64,000 nt of DNA from Oribacterium sp. KHPX15 (GTDB lineage: Bacteria; Bacillota; Clostridia; Lachnospirales; Lachnospiraceae). The stretch is from positions 62,001-126,000 of the forward strand of contig NZ_FNRG01000001.1 in the NCBI RefSeq assembly GCF_900107835.1, read 5' to 3'. Below, in pieces: positions 1 through 6,828 of this stretch. Under the pieces are notes generated by a model. It did not search any database, had not been told where the DNA came from, and saw only the letters and a list, made by a program, of their open reading frames with translations. How positions within the stretch are numbered: position 1 is the stretch's first letter; the number at the start of each line of letters is the position of its first letter. The position numbers were made by a program, and so were the translations under genes.

Positions 1-512
1 GCGGAAGCATTACCCTTGTACTCACCTGTGAGATGAGGCCACTGAATGTTTATCTCGGGATCGTTCCAGGCAAGGCCGCCTTCGTCTCCGGGATGATAGA
101 AATCGGTGACCTTATAGCAGAACTCGGCAACATCGGAGAGTACCAGGAAGCCGTGAGCGAAGCCTTCGGAAATGTAGAACTGCTTCTTGTTCTCCTCTGT
201 GAGCTCAACTCCGAAATACTGTCCATAGGTTTTGGAACCCTGACGGAGGTCTACTGCAACATCATATACTGAACCCTTGATGACGCGAACAAGCTTGCCC
301 TGAGGGAACTGCTTCTGGAAGTGAAGTCCGCGAAGAACGCCCTTGGTGGACATGGACTGGTTGTCCTGAACGAAAACCATGTCGAGACCTGCTTCATGCA
401 TGTCGTTTTGATTATATGTTTCTACAAAGTATCCGCGGCTGTCGCCATGGACGGTTGGCTCGATAACATAAAGGCCTTCTATAGGTGCCTTGGTAACTTT
501 AATCTGTCCCAT
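1..512 (-). CDS. rfbC: dTDP-4-dehydrorhamnose 3,5-epimerase (partial, 3' end outside window)
   Basis: Reading the minus strand from the ATG at 512 gives about 170 residues of an RmlC/RfbC epimerase. Visible family signatures are the opening GLYVIEPTVHGDSRGYF, the segment KGVLRGLHFQ, then QGKLVRVIKGSVYDVAVDLR and ISEGFAHGFLVLSD. The family converts dTDP-4-keto-6-deoxyglucose to dTDP-4-keto-rhamnose in the dTDP-rhamnose pathway for cell-surface polysaccharide. A GGAGTTGA ribosome site precedes the ATG. The usual length is about 180-190 residues, so only a few C-terminal residues are missing beyond base 1. It is probably one of several rhamnose genes lying outside the window. The family call is firm; the partner genes are not visible. 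Confidence 0.93.
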   Translation of the reverse strand, partial: MGQIKVTKAPIEGLYVIEPTVHGDSRGYFVETYNQNDMHEAGLDMVFVQDNQSMSTKGVLRGLHFQKQFPQGKLVRVIKGSVYDVAVDLRQGSKTYGQYFGVELTEENKKQFYISEGFAHGFLVLSDVAEFCYKVTDFYHPGDEGGLAWNDPEINIQWPHLTGEYKGNAS

Positions 513-596
513 TTCAACTCCTTGAAAAAAATAGAATTATTTAGCCTTAGTATTATAAATCGGTTAATGAAAAAAATCCACCCGGGAAAATATCAA

Positions 597-1364
597 TCAG
601 CCAAGTCCCACATCCAGTGCCATCATAAGTATGAATCCCAAAGCAAAAGCGATGGTTCCTATGTTTGAATGCTCGCCCTCAGACATTTCAGGGATTAGTT
701 CCTCTACTACAACGTATATCATAGCTCCCGCTGCAAAACTCAGAAGATAGGGCATGAGAGGGATGAAAAATCCTGATGCGGCGATCACCAGAAGTGCGCC
801 TATCGGTTCAACGATTCCGGACAGAACACCATACAGGAATGTCTTGACTTTGGGAACGCCTTCGCTGAGAAGCGGCATGGAAACTATTGCGCCTTCGGGA
901 AAGTTCTGTATCGCAATACCGATAGCCAGAGCCAGGGCGCCCGAAAATGAAATCGTACTGTTTCCGTAAAGCCAGCCGGCACAAACTATTCCCACAGCCA
1001 TTCCTTCGGGAAGATTATGGAGAGTGACTGCAAGGACAAGCTTAGTTGTTCTCTTAAGTCCGCTTCGTGGGCCTTCCTCGCATTTGTCCAGATGCATATG
1101 GGGTGTAACCATATCCATGACAAGAAGGAAAAGCATTCCTGTTCCGAATCCTATAGACACAGGAAGAAATCCGAGTCTCCCCATTTCCGCAGTCTGATCG
1201 AGAGCAGGAAGCAGAAGACTGAAAAAGGATGCAGATACCATAACCCCTGAAGCAAATCCTGTCAGGGCACGCTGCATCGTTTGCCCCATCTCTTTTTTAA
1301 ACAAAAACACACTGGCAGCTCCCAGCGCTGTTCCCAGAAACGGGATAATGATTATACTCCACAT
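597..1364 (-). CDS. ZIP family divalent metal transporter
   Basis: A 255-residue polytopic membrane protein of the ZIP family (ZupT/GufA type). It has about eight hydrophobic segments and the two family metal-site helices: HNLPEGMAVGI around residue 117 and QNFPEGAIVSM around residue 153. A short His-rich loop (PHMHLDKCEE) precedes them. ZIP proteins take up Zn2+, Fe2+ or Mn2+ down their gradients; the substrate cannot be set from sequence. I start at the second ATG (1364) because the AGGAG site is nine bases from it but only three from the ATG at 1370. The gene is divergent from the rubrerythrin gene, and the shared spacer holds a palindromic candidate operator at 1473-1490. Confidence 0.92.
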   Translation of the reverse strand: MWSIIIIPFLGTALGAASVFLFKKEMGQTMQRALTGFASGVMVSASFFSLLLPALDQTAEMGRLGFLPVSIGFGTGMLFLLVMDMVTPHMHLDKCEEGPRSGLKRTTKLVLAVTLHNLPEGMAVGIVCAGWLYGNSTISFSGALALAIGIAIQNFPEGAIVSMPLLSEGVPKVKTFLYGVLSGIVEPIGALLVIAASGFFIPLMPYLLSFAAGAMIYVVVEELIPEMSEGEHSNIGTIAFALGFILMMALDVGLG

Positions 1365-1472
1365 AGACATGAGCTCCTTTCTTCAATGATAGTGTATACA
1401 GGGCGTTTCTGTCCACGATATTTCTATGAACCTGTCTGAATCAACAGTGAAAAAGCGAACAGATACATTATA

Positions 1473-1490
1473 GTTTTAGTTAGGCAAAAC
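1473..1490. promoter_or_regulatory. Candidate metalloregulator operator
   Basis: GTTTT (1473-1477) and AAAAC (1486-1490) form an inverted repeat around TTAGTTAGGC, resembling half of the TTAGGTTAGGCTAACCTAA-type boxes of the DtxR/MntR family. It lies in the spacer between the divergent ZIP transporter and rubrerythrin genes, where metal-dependent control would make sense. Only one arm fits the consensus well. Confidence 0.35.
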
Positions 1491-1537
1491 AAACATCTTT
1501 AGCTAAAAAAATAATGAAAGATATTTTCACTATATCA

Positions 1538-1566
1538 TTGACTAATCTATTAAATATGGGTAGAGT
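1538..1566 (+). promoter_or_regulatory. Sigma-A-type promoter of the rubrerythrin gene
   Basis: TTGACT at 1538-1543, a 17-base spacer and TAGAGT at 1561-1566. Transcription would begin near 1573, which rules out the in-frame TTG at 1575 as the translation start. Confidence 0.5.
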
Positions 1567-1646
1567 GATATTAATTGAAAACGGTTATTACATCAGTTTC
1601 CGAGGACACCGGAAACGATGAACTAAAGAAAAGGAGAGTACGAAAA

Positions 1647-2189
1647 ATGAAGACATGGGTTTGTTCAGTATGCGGATATGTTTACGAGGGTGAGACACCT
1701 CCTGAGAAGTGCCCTACATGTGGAGTTCCTGCATCAAAGTTTGTTGAGCAGGCAGGAGAAATGACATGGGCAGCAGAGCATGTTATCGGTGTAGCGGCTG
1801 ATGCTCCGGAAGATATCAAGGCAGACCTTCGCGCTAATTTTGAAGGTGAGTGCACAGAGGTTGGAATGTATCTTGCTATGTCAAGAGCAGCTTTCCGTGA
1901 GGGTTATCCTGAGATCGGTGAGTACTACAGGACAGCAGCATTTGAAGAGGCAGAGCATGCAGCTAAGTTTGCAGAGCTTCTCGGCGAGTGCGTATCAGCA
2001 TCTTCAAAGGAGAATCTTACAGTTCGTGTAAAGGCTGAGAACGGCGCTACCATGGGTAAGACAGATCTCGCTAAGAGAGCTAAGGCTCTCAACCTTGATG
2101 CAATCCACGACACAGTGCATGAAATGGCTCGTGATGAGGCAAGACACGGCAAGGCATTTGCAGGTCTCCTGAAGAGATACTTCGGATGA
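1647..2189 (+). CDS. rbr: Rubrerythrin with N-terminal rubredoxin domain (reverse rubrerythrin type)
   Basis: A 180-residue protein. Residues 1-35 are a rubredoxin-like iron site with CxxC pairs at Cys6/Cys9 and Cys22/Cys25. Residues 45-180 are a ferritin-like di-iron four-helix domain with [21 protein letters not shown] and DEARHGKAF supplying Glu and His ligands. The rubredoxin-first order is that of the reverse rubrerythrins of clostridia, which act as NADH peroxidases reducing H2O2 and oxygen in the cytoplasm. The ATG at 1647 is preceded by AAAGGAGAG. The stop overlaps the ATG of a small membrane gene (TGATG), so the two are translationally coupled. The last 17 codons are repeated at 5493-5546, beyond an integrated element. 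Confidence 0.95.
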   Translation: MKTWVCSVCGYVYEGETPPEKCPTCGVPASKFVEQAGEMTWAAEHVIGVAADAPEDIKADLRANFEGECTEVGMYLAMSRAAFREGYPEIGEYYRTAAFEEAEHAAKFAELLGECVSASSKENLTVRVKAENGATMGKTDLAKRAKALNLDAIHDTVHEMARDEARHGKAFAGLLKRYFG

Positions 2190-2326
2190 TGCTTATGGAG
2201 AAAGATAAAGATTTTAACAATAAGCTTTTGGCGTTTACATTCTTCTATGCAGTGGTCATATATGTTTTCTGCCTGGGATTTTACTTCTGGGACAAGCATA
2301 TAAATTATAAAGAAATCAGTGGATAA
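2189..2326 (+). CDS. Small single-pass membrane protein coupled to rubrerythrin
   Basis: A 45-residue open frame starting in the TGATG overlap with the rubrerythrin stop. A charged N-terminus ([12 protein letters not shown]) is followed by one hydrophobic helix (about residues 14-33, rich in F, Y, V) and a short polar tail ending NYKEISG. I do not recognise a family. It is very probably real: a 43-residue paralogue at 5573-5704 keeps the helix and an identical C-terminus, with many of the base differences silent. It sits before a terminator in the rubrerythrin transcript, so a role at the membrane connected with peroxide defence is possible but is inference only. Confidence 0.75.
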   Translation: MLMEKDKDFNNKLLAFTFFYAVVIYVFCLGFYFWDKHINYKEISG

Positions 2327-2377
2327 TTGGGGGTCTGTTGATTTCTTAGGTACATTGAGGATGTAAATCTAAGCTGG

Positions 2378-2416
2378 ATGAAGAGGGAACGGAGTGATCT
2401 GATCCCTCTTTTTTGT
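2378..2416 (+). terminator. Rho-independent terminator, rubrerythrin operon
   Basis: The stem AAGAGGGA / TCCCTCTT is followed by a run of T. The same terminator, with small changes, recurs at 5758-5796 after the second copy of the small membrane gene. Confidence 0.8.
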
Positions 2417-2440
2417 GTGTCCGGGAAATGTCTTTTAAAT

Positions 2441-2717
2441 GGTACTTTTATGGTACTTTTACATGTTTCTATACATTATATTTTCTCTGAAATGGTACTT
2501 GCGTAAATGGTACTTTGTTACGGCTTCAGTATACCACAAATATTGCTATGATAAACTTTAATGCTTTCATTTTATACCTCCATAGAATGCAAATACCTCT
2601 ATAAGCTCCATATAAGCCTATACAAGCCACTTTGTTTTAGGCGTAAGAACGTTTGTTCCCCCGTTTCAAAAGCGCTTATATGAAGCTCCTAGAGCTTTAT
2701 ATTTACATATGGTACTT
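2441..2717 (+). repeat. GGTACTT direct repeats, left cluster
   Basis: Five copies of GGTACTT(TT) in the same orientation at 2441, 2452, 2494, 2509 and 2711. The same motif recurs at the right end of the element. Spaced direct repeats at both ends of an integrase-bearing element are typical of arm-type integrase binding sites; that role is inferred. The rest of 2433-2750 is AT-rich and has no gene I can support. Confidence 0.55.
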
Positions 2718-2750
2718 AAATACAGCATGTCAGAGACCTGTTCCAGTATT

Positions 2751-3599
2751 TCACTTTTCAAAATAGTAAAGTATGATTTTTACATCCTTTTTGAAATAGT
2801 CTCCGGTTTTAAACTCTGTTTTACCATCTATCAGAATGTGTTCAATGGCATTATTGTTGTCAAAGATCCCTGCCTTCTCCAAGGATACCTCTGTACTGAT
2901 ATTTGTGAAACCAAGATTTTTAAACTGTTCCTGTACTTCTTGATAGTTCTTTCCCTTGAATGAACTTGATGAAGACGGCATAAAAATATTGTTTGGATCA
3001 TTTAAATCCTGCTCTTTTCTCTTTTCTTCTAATAATTTCAAGTAAGATTCACGTTTAGCATCCCACGTAGTCTTATCGTTTTCGGATAAGCCATTACCGT
3101 GGAGTTTATTTACATTTAATAACGCTGTATCGTAATCCTCATTTTTGATAGCTTCATCTATAGTTATCTCCAGTTGTTGGAGCTTGGCGATTTTTTCGTT
3201 ATTTTTCTTTTCATACATGTGGAGAGACAAATATAATATAGAAAAATACAATAGTACTAGTGCAGCGATTATTATAATCTTGATATTAGCTGGTCCCAAT
3301 TTAGTACGGTTTTCAAATTTTTTATAGTCATACTCCAGTTTGGCTCGTTCGGTGTTGCGCTTCTCCTGCTCAAAAAGTCTTTTTGTCTTCTGCAATTCCT
3401 GCTCGAGAACTCTTTTTGTTTGCTGTGCCTCCTGTTCGTAGACTCTTTTTGTTTTTTCTCTTTCGGCAAGAACCATTCCAAGCGTATCAAAATCAATTAA
3501 TATCTTCTGCCCACAAAAAGGACAATAAGCACTAAGGTTATCTAGGTCAACATTAAGGTGTGCCCCACAATTATTGCAAGTCATTTTTACTATCTGCAT
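2751..3599 (-). CDS. Zinc-ribbon, coiled-coil membrane protein with PASTA-like C-terminal domain
   Basis: A 282-residue protein. Residues 7-29 hold a zinc ribbon (CNNCGAHL...CPFCGQ). Residues 45-95 form a charged coiled coil with a repeated EQE.QKTKR pattern. A single membrane helix follows (about 107-126, IIIIAALVLLYFSILYLSL), then a second helical segment, a Ser-rich hinge (SSSSSF) and a C-terminal module near 218-282 (YQEVQEQFKNLGF ... GDYFKKDVKIILYY) reminiscent of a PASTA fold. The ATG at 3599 has GAGGAG eight bases upstream. It is the only substantial cargo gene of the element; similar zinc-ribbon membrane proteins occur in many Clostridia without a known role. Function is unknown; a sensor or defence role would be speculation. 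Confidence 0.75.
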   Translation of the reverse strand: MQIVKMTCNNCGAHLNVDLDNLSAYCPFCGQKILIDFDTLGMVLAEREKTKRVYEQEAQQTKRVLEQELQKTKRLFEQEKRNTERAKLEYDYKKFENRTKLGPANIKIIIIAALVLLYFSILYLSLHMYEKKNNEKIAKLQQLEITIDEAIKNEDYDTALLNVNKLHGNGLSENDKTTWDAKRESYLKLLEEKRKEQDLNDPNNIFMPSSSSSFKGKNYQEVQEQFKNLGFTNISTEVSLEKAGIFDNNNAIEHILIDGKTEFKTGDYFKKDVKIILYYFEK

Positions 3600-4104
3600 C
3601 TTTCATACTCCTCTTCCATATTGCAAACAATTCAATTCCAATAGCTATATCGACAAAAAATTCAAAAAATATATTCCAAGCAACATAAATAATAAAGATT
3701 ATTACATATAACCAAGACTATGATAATTAATATAGACAGCCCTGAATATTAATATTGAATATTAAGGGGTACAATAAAGAGAAGCCAGCATAAGCTAGCT
3801 TCTCCGGTTATAATCAATCATATATGGCATATATTTAAAATAACTGAAATCTGTGGAATGCGTTAAATCAAGCAAAGCCATCATATAAATGGTCTCTTTG
3901 CCTGATGTGAAATATATTGAATACAGAAAGGCTATACCAGACATGATTGGTATTAGTGGTTTAATGTGTATGGCATCCACAAAACCTATCATTTCAAGCA
4001 TCTAAAACTGTTTTTAGATTATGGTCTATAAGTCAAGCTTTGGCATATATCAGTGCTGGCAGCTTTTTTTATAAAATGGGGTCTTCTCTAGTGGTCGACT
4101 ATAA
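3600..4104. other. Non-coding stretch inside the element
   Basis: About 500 AT-rich bases between the zinc-ribbon gene and the integrase gene. They hold a hairpin at 3779-3804 and a second small hairpin near 4010-4030. A 68-codon minus-strand frame (3795-4001) lacks a ribosome site and ends inside the hairpin, so I do not call it a gene; it may be a decayed remnant. Confidence 0.4.
3779..3804 (-). terminator. Terminator-like hairpin downstream of the integrase gene
   Basis: GAGAAGC arms close on a short loop. Read on the minus strand the stem is followed by TTTATTG, which suits ending the integrase transcript before the zinc-ribbon gene. Confidence 0.5.
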
Positions 4105-5313
4105 TCATAATTGGTTCAAGTTCTTCTGAAGCACAGCAATACCTGTCTGTGATACCGCAAGATAATAAAGCTGAGTCACATGAATATTTCCATGCCCCAT
4201 CTGATTGCAGAGAAGATGAGTAGGAGTGTTCATTTCTGCCATAAGAGTGCCGTAAGTATGGCGAAGATAATGATACTTAAAGTTTATATTCAGCTTGCTC
4301 TTTATCTCTCTTGTCGGATACTTCATAGAATTCACAGTCTGAATTGTTCCATCTGGAAGACAATTCACAAGTTCTGTGCAGGAAATCATGGAACCATCCA
4401 AATCTTCTATAAATCGCTGTTTCTGCTGTCTGACCGCTGCATAGGTTACAGAATCTTTCATTGCTTGCTTTTTCTTGGCTTTCAGATGTTCAATAAGCTT
4501 ATCGCAGAGATAGATTGTCCTATTGGCGTTTCGAGTCTTCGGAGGAACTAGCTTTATTAAACTGTCTTGATACTGTTGCTGTCTGTCAATCGTAATAGTA
4601 CCATTCTCCAAATCTACGTGATCCCACTTGAGACCGAAACATTCATTGATTCTAAGACCACAGAAGCGACCAAGCATATAAGCGGTCTCTGCATTCGTTC
4701 CTTCAAAGTATTCATCTAAAAGAGCAAGTTCTTCATGGGAGAAGGAAACGATATCTGTATCATCATCCGTACGGAGCTTCGGCATATGTATCTTAGTGTT
4801 TTTGTTTACACAGAGCTTATTGTAGGTGTCTACATCAAGATAGTTTCGTGAGTATGCCTGACCGAAAATAAGATAGAACATTTTCAAGAAGGATTCTGTG
4901 TACTGATAGGAGTATTCGTTCTCATAATAAAGAGAAGAAAGGTAATCATTAACCTCTGCAACAGAAATATCATCCACAAAGCGCTTGCCCCATTTATCAC
5001 AGAGATGATTTTTCCATAAAGAATCTTGTTTTAGTATAGTTTTATATGCTCTGTCCTTCCTTCCGTTCTGGCAGTATTCATCAAAAACTTCCTTCACTGT
5101 TCTTCTGTAAACCTTATGTTTTCGCTCCATTTCTATATGTACAGAAGTAATTGCGGCAGCCCTAGCCTTTGTAGCAGCTGCTTGAGATTTCAACTTACCG
5201 CCAAATTCATCTGTAGTCTTTTTTCTGGAAATTCGTTTTCCATCAATCAGAATTGAAAAACGATAAGCCCAGAATCCATTATCCATCTGATAAACACCGT
5301 TCTTTGTTGCCAT
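4105..5313 (-). CDS. int: Tyrosine recombinase / integrase
   Basis: A 402-residue phage-type integrase. Residues 1-60 hold an N-terminal arm-binding-like region (GVYQMDNGFWAYRFSILIDGKR). A SAM-like core-binding domain follows, and the catalytic domain occupies about 185-400. Catalytic residues visible are Arg in GRFCGLRINE, His and Arg in YHYLRHTYG, His in QMGHGNI and Tyr in TQLYYL. The gene starts at the ATG at 5313 with GGAGG eight bases upstream; the longer frame from 5328 would begin inside that site. GGTACTT sites overlap the region just upstream of the ribosome site, so the protein may bind its own promoter. No excisionase was found beside it. All catalytic residues seen are present, so it may be active. 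Confidence 0.95.
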   Translation of the reverse strand: MATKNGVYQMDNGFWAYRFSILIDGKRISRKKTTDEFGGKLKSQAAATKARAAAITSVHIEMERKHKVYRRTVKEVFDEYCQNGRKDRAYKTILKQDSLWKNHLCDKWGKRFVDDISVAEVNDYLSSLYYENEYSYQYTESFLKMFYLIFGQAYSRNYLDVDTYNKLCVNKNTKIHMPKLRTDDDTDIVSFSHEELALLDEYFEGTNAETAYMLGRFCGLRINECFGLKWDHVDLENGTITIDRQQQYQDSLIKLVPPKTRNANRTIYLCDKLIEHLKAKKKQAMKDSVTYAAVRQQKQRFIEDLDGSMISCTELVNCLPDGTIQTVNSMKYPTREIKSKLNINFKYHYLRHTYGTLMAEMNTPTHLLCNQMGHGNIHVTQLYYLAVSQTGIAVLQKNLNQL

Positions 5314-5331
5314 ATTATATACCTCCAAAAT

Positions 5332-5489
5332 GGTACTTTTGTGGTACTATTTACGTCTGTACGGCGTTCAGAGAAGTGCTATAATGGTACTAGGACATTT
5401 ATAAGACGTTTCAAAGATATACCGATTTCCAAGGCTTATTGTCCTATCCATAGTAAGACCTCAGAAGTTTTGTTCTCGATACGGTACTC
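5332..5489 (+). repeat. GGTACTT direct repeats, right cluster
   Basis: GGTACT copies at 5332, 5343, 5386 and 5483, in the same orientation as the left cluster. The last one ends three bases before the duplicated rbr 3' end begins. The 5332 copy abuts the integrase ribosome site. Confidence 0.55.
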
Positions 5490-5492
5490 TGC

Positions 5493-5546
5493 GAGGCAAG
5501 GCATGGAAAGGCATTTGCAGGACTTCTCAAGAGATACTTCGGATGA
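5493..5546 (+). pseudogene. Rubrerythrin 3'-end fragment
   Basis: Seventeen codons plus stop encode [17 protein letters not shown], identical at protein level to the end of the intact rubrerythrin, with six silent base changes. Similarity stops abruptly at 5493, so nothing upstream is coding. It marks either the displaced host gene end left by integration or the remains of a tandem paralogue. Confidence 0.85.
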
Positions 5547-5572
5547 TAGTCCGGTCTCTGTAGGTAGTGCAT

Positions 5573-5704
5573 ATGGATAAAGACAAGGATTTCACTACAA
5601 AACTGATGGCGTTTACATTCTTTTATGCTGTGGCCATATATGTATTATGCCTGGGATTTTACTTTTGGGACAAGCATATAAATTATAAAGAAATCAGTGG
5701 ATAA
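5573..5704 (+). CDS. Small single-pass membrane protein, second copy
   Basis: A 43-residue paralogue of the protein at 2189-2326. It opens MDKDKDFTTK, carries one hydrophobic helix (LMAFTFFYAVAIYVLCLGFYF) and ends in the same DKHINYKEISG tail. Many differences from the first copy are silent, so selection has kept the protein. It is separated from the rbr fragment by 26 bases where the first copy overlaps the rbr stop, so it has lost coupling and may be poorly expressed. GTAGG lies upstream. A near-identical terminator follows. The role is unknown. Confidence 0.65.
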   Translation: MDKDKDFTTKLMAFTFFYAVAIYVLCLGFYFWDKHINYKEISG

Positions 5705-5757
5705 TTGGGGGTCTGTTGATTTCTTAGGTGCATTGAGGATGTAAAACCAAGCTGGAT

Positions 5758-5796
5758 GAAGAGGGAACGGAGTGATCTGTTTCCTCTTTTTTGTGT
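5758..5796 (+). terminator. Rho-independent terminator, second copy
   Basis: The stem AAGAGG(G)AA / TTTCCTCTT is followed by T residues. It is the diverged duplicate of the terminator at 2378-2416. Confidence 0.7.
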
Positions 5797-5827
5797 GTCC
5801 GGGAAATGTCGTCATGGTTGATGCTAT

Positions 5828-5862
5828 ATCATAATTATGATAAACTTATGATAATTTATGAT
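5828..5862. promoter_or_regulatory. Candidate antitoxin operator
   Basis: A perfect 14-base palindrome ATCATAATTATGAT (5828-5841) is followed by further TATGAT/ATCA half-sites up to about 5862, just ahead of the antitoxin ribosome site. Phd/YefM antitoxins repress their own promoters through such palindromes. Confidence 0.5.
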
Positions 5863-5882
5863 CACAATTTTAGGAGGCATGT

Positions 5883-6140
5883 ATGGTTAATATAAGACCT
5901 GTTTCTGATCTTAGAAATAAATTTGCAGATATAGAGAATGTTGTAAAAGATGGCGAACCTGTTTTCTTAACTAAGAATGGCTATGGTTCTATGGTGGTTA
6001 TGAGCATTGAGACATATTCAAAGTTGACAAAAAATGTTGAACAAGCTTTGTCAGAAGCTGATGAGTATGCAGCCACAAATCCTGAGAGATTAACTCATGA
6101 TGAAGTGTTTGGAAGATTAAGGAGACAAATAAATGGGTGA
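5883..6140 (+). CDS. Type II antitoxin, Phd/YefM family (orphan)
   Basis: An 85-residue protein with the Phd/YefM DNA-binding fold at residues 1-50 (VNIRPVSDLRNKFADIE ... GEPVFLTKNGYGSMVVMSIETY) and an acidic helical C-terminus (SEADEYAATNPERLTHDEVFGRL) that normally wraps a RelE/ParE/YoeB toxin. AGGAGG precedes the ATG. The last eight bases overlap the next gene, exactly as antitoxin genes overlap toxin genes, but the next gene encodes a cyclic-nucleotide-binding domain and not a toxin. Either the toxin has been lost and its first codons fused to the neighbour, or the pair is a new arrangement. Confidence 0.9.
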   Translation: MVNIRPVSDLRNKFADIENVVKDGEPVFLTKNGYGSMVVMSIETYSKLTKNVEQALSEADEYAATNPERLTHDEVFGRLRRQING

Positions 6141-6657
6141 GATTACATACGATGTAAAACCCGGCGGAATGAAAAGGTACCTTGCCGGAGACATTATATT
6201 TAAGGAAAAGGAAATTCATCCATACATGTACAAGGTGCTGAAAGGCAGTGTGGCCCTGTACGTAAATCACGAGAAAGAACATGAGAATGTTTTGGGAATC
6301 CTCGAGGAAAACAGATTTTTCGGGGAGATATCAATGCTTACAGGGCGGCCGCAGGTTTATACGGCGGTGGCATTAAATGACGTTCTTCTCATGCGGGTAA
6401 GCGAGGAGCAGCTGGAGTCCTTCCTCAGTGAGAACCGGGGTAACACTCTGGGTATCATGAAAAGCATGGCAAGGATCATAGTCACCCAGAGTCTGGACAT
6501 TTCCATGCTCATGGAGGATCTGAATGAGATACTTAAGGATCTGCCGGATGAGAATGCCCTGGATCCGAAGGTTGTAACGAGACTGAAACAATACCAGTTA
6601 AAATATGTAGAGAAAACGTACAACCCGGAAGATTCGTTCTTTTCGGCAGAAGTATAA
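6133..6657 (+). CDS. Cyclic-nucleotide-binding (Crp-type) domain protein without DNA-binding domain
   Basis: A 174-residue protein. Residues 13-115 are a cNMP-binding beta-roll (YLAGDIIFKEKE ... MYKVLKGSVALYV ... NRFFGEISMLTGRPQVYTAVALNDVLLMRVSEEQLESFL). The phosphate-cassette region FGEISMLTGRPQVYTA departs from the FGE.AL...PR.A consensus of cAMP binders. The C-terminal 60 residues are helical and show no winged helix, so it cannot act like Crp on DNA by itself. The frame overlaps the antitoxin gene by eight bases. An internal ATG at 6169 would give a protein starting MKRYLAGD and omit a 12-residue leader (MGEITYDVKPGG) that looks unlike the family. Function is unknown; a regulatory partner role is possible. 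Confidence 0.8.
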   Translation: MGEITYDVKPGGMKRYLAGDIIFKEKEIHPYMYKVLKGSVALYVNHEKEHENVLGILEENRFFGEISMLTGRPQVYTAVALNDVLLMRVSEEQLESFLSENRGNTLGIMKSMARIIVTQSLDISMLMEDLNEILKDLPDENALDPKVVTRLKQYQLKYVEKTYNPEDSFFSAEV

Positions 6658-6744
6658 ATGACGAGACTGAATTCCCCGGTGCAAATCCCGATGGAAGAAT
6701 CATTTTTCCCGGCAGATATTAAAATGAATTGTATATTTTTTAAC

Positions 6745-6777
6745 AAAGTTAGCGTCGGAATCATTGACGCTAACTTT
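6745..6777 (+). terminator. Rho-independent terminator
   Basis: A 12-base perfect stem AAAGTTAGCGTC / GACGCTAACTTT with a nine-base loop and a T-rich tail ends the antitoxin/cNMP transcript before gpmI. Confidence 0.85.
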
Positions 6778-6828
6778 TATTTGGTATAAACTACAGAAAA
6801 ATCTAATTAAAAAAGAGGTAAGGTTATC

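Larger units (their letters stand above)
2139..5492. mobile_element. Small integrated element at the 3' end of rbr
   Basis: The stretch from the last codons of rbr (about 2139) to the start of the second rbr 3' end (5493) behaves as a unit. It holds a tyrosine integrase, one zinc-ribbon membrane protein and clusters of GGTACTT-type sites at both ends. The segment 2139-2432 recurs, diverged, at 5493-5812: the end of rbr, the small membrane gene and the terminator. Six differences in the shared rbr codons are all silent. This fits insertion into the 3' end of rbr by an element that brings a replacement gene end. An alternative is insertion between two tandem rbr paralogues with loss of most of the second. 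About 19 bases (AAGAGATACTTCGGATGAT) are identical and are a candidate crossover core. Confidence 0.6.

Noticed and set aside
3795-4001. A 68-codon minus-strand frame inside the element
   Set aside because: No ribosome site precedes its ATG, a small hairpin overlaps the start, and the stop lies within a terminator-like hairpin. It may be a remnant of a lost gene.
5341-5580. A 79-codon frame upstream of the integrase gene
   Set aside because: It runs out of frame through the rubrerythrin fragment and across the repeat sites; no ribosome site.
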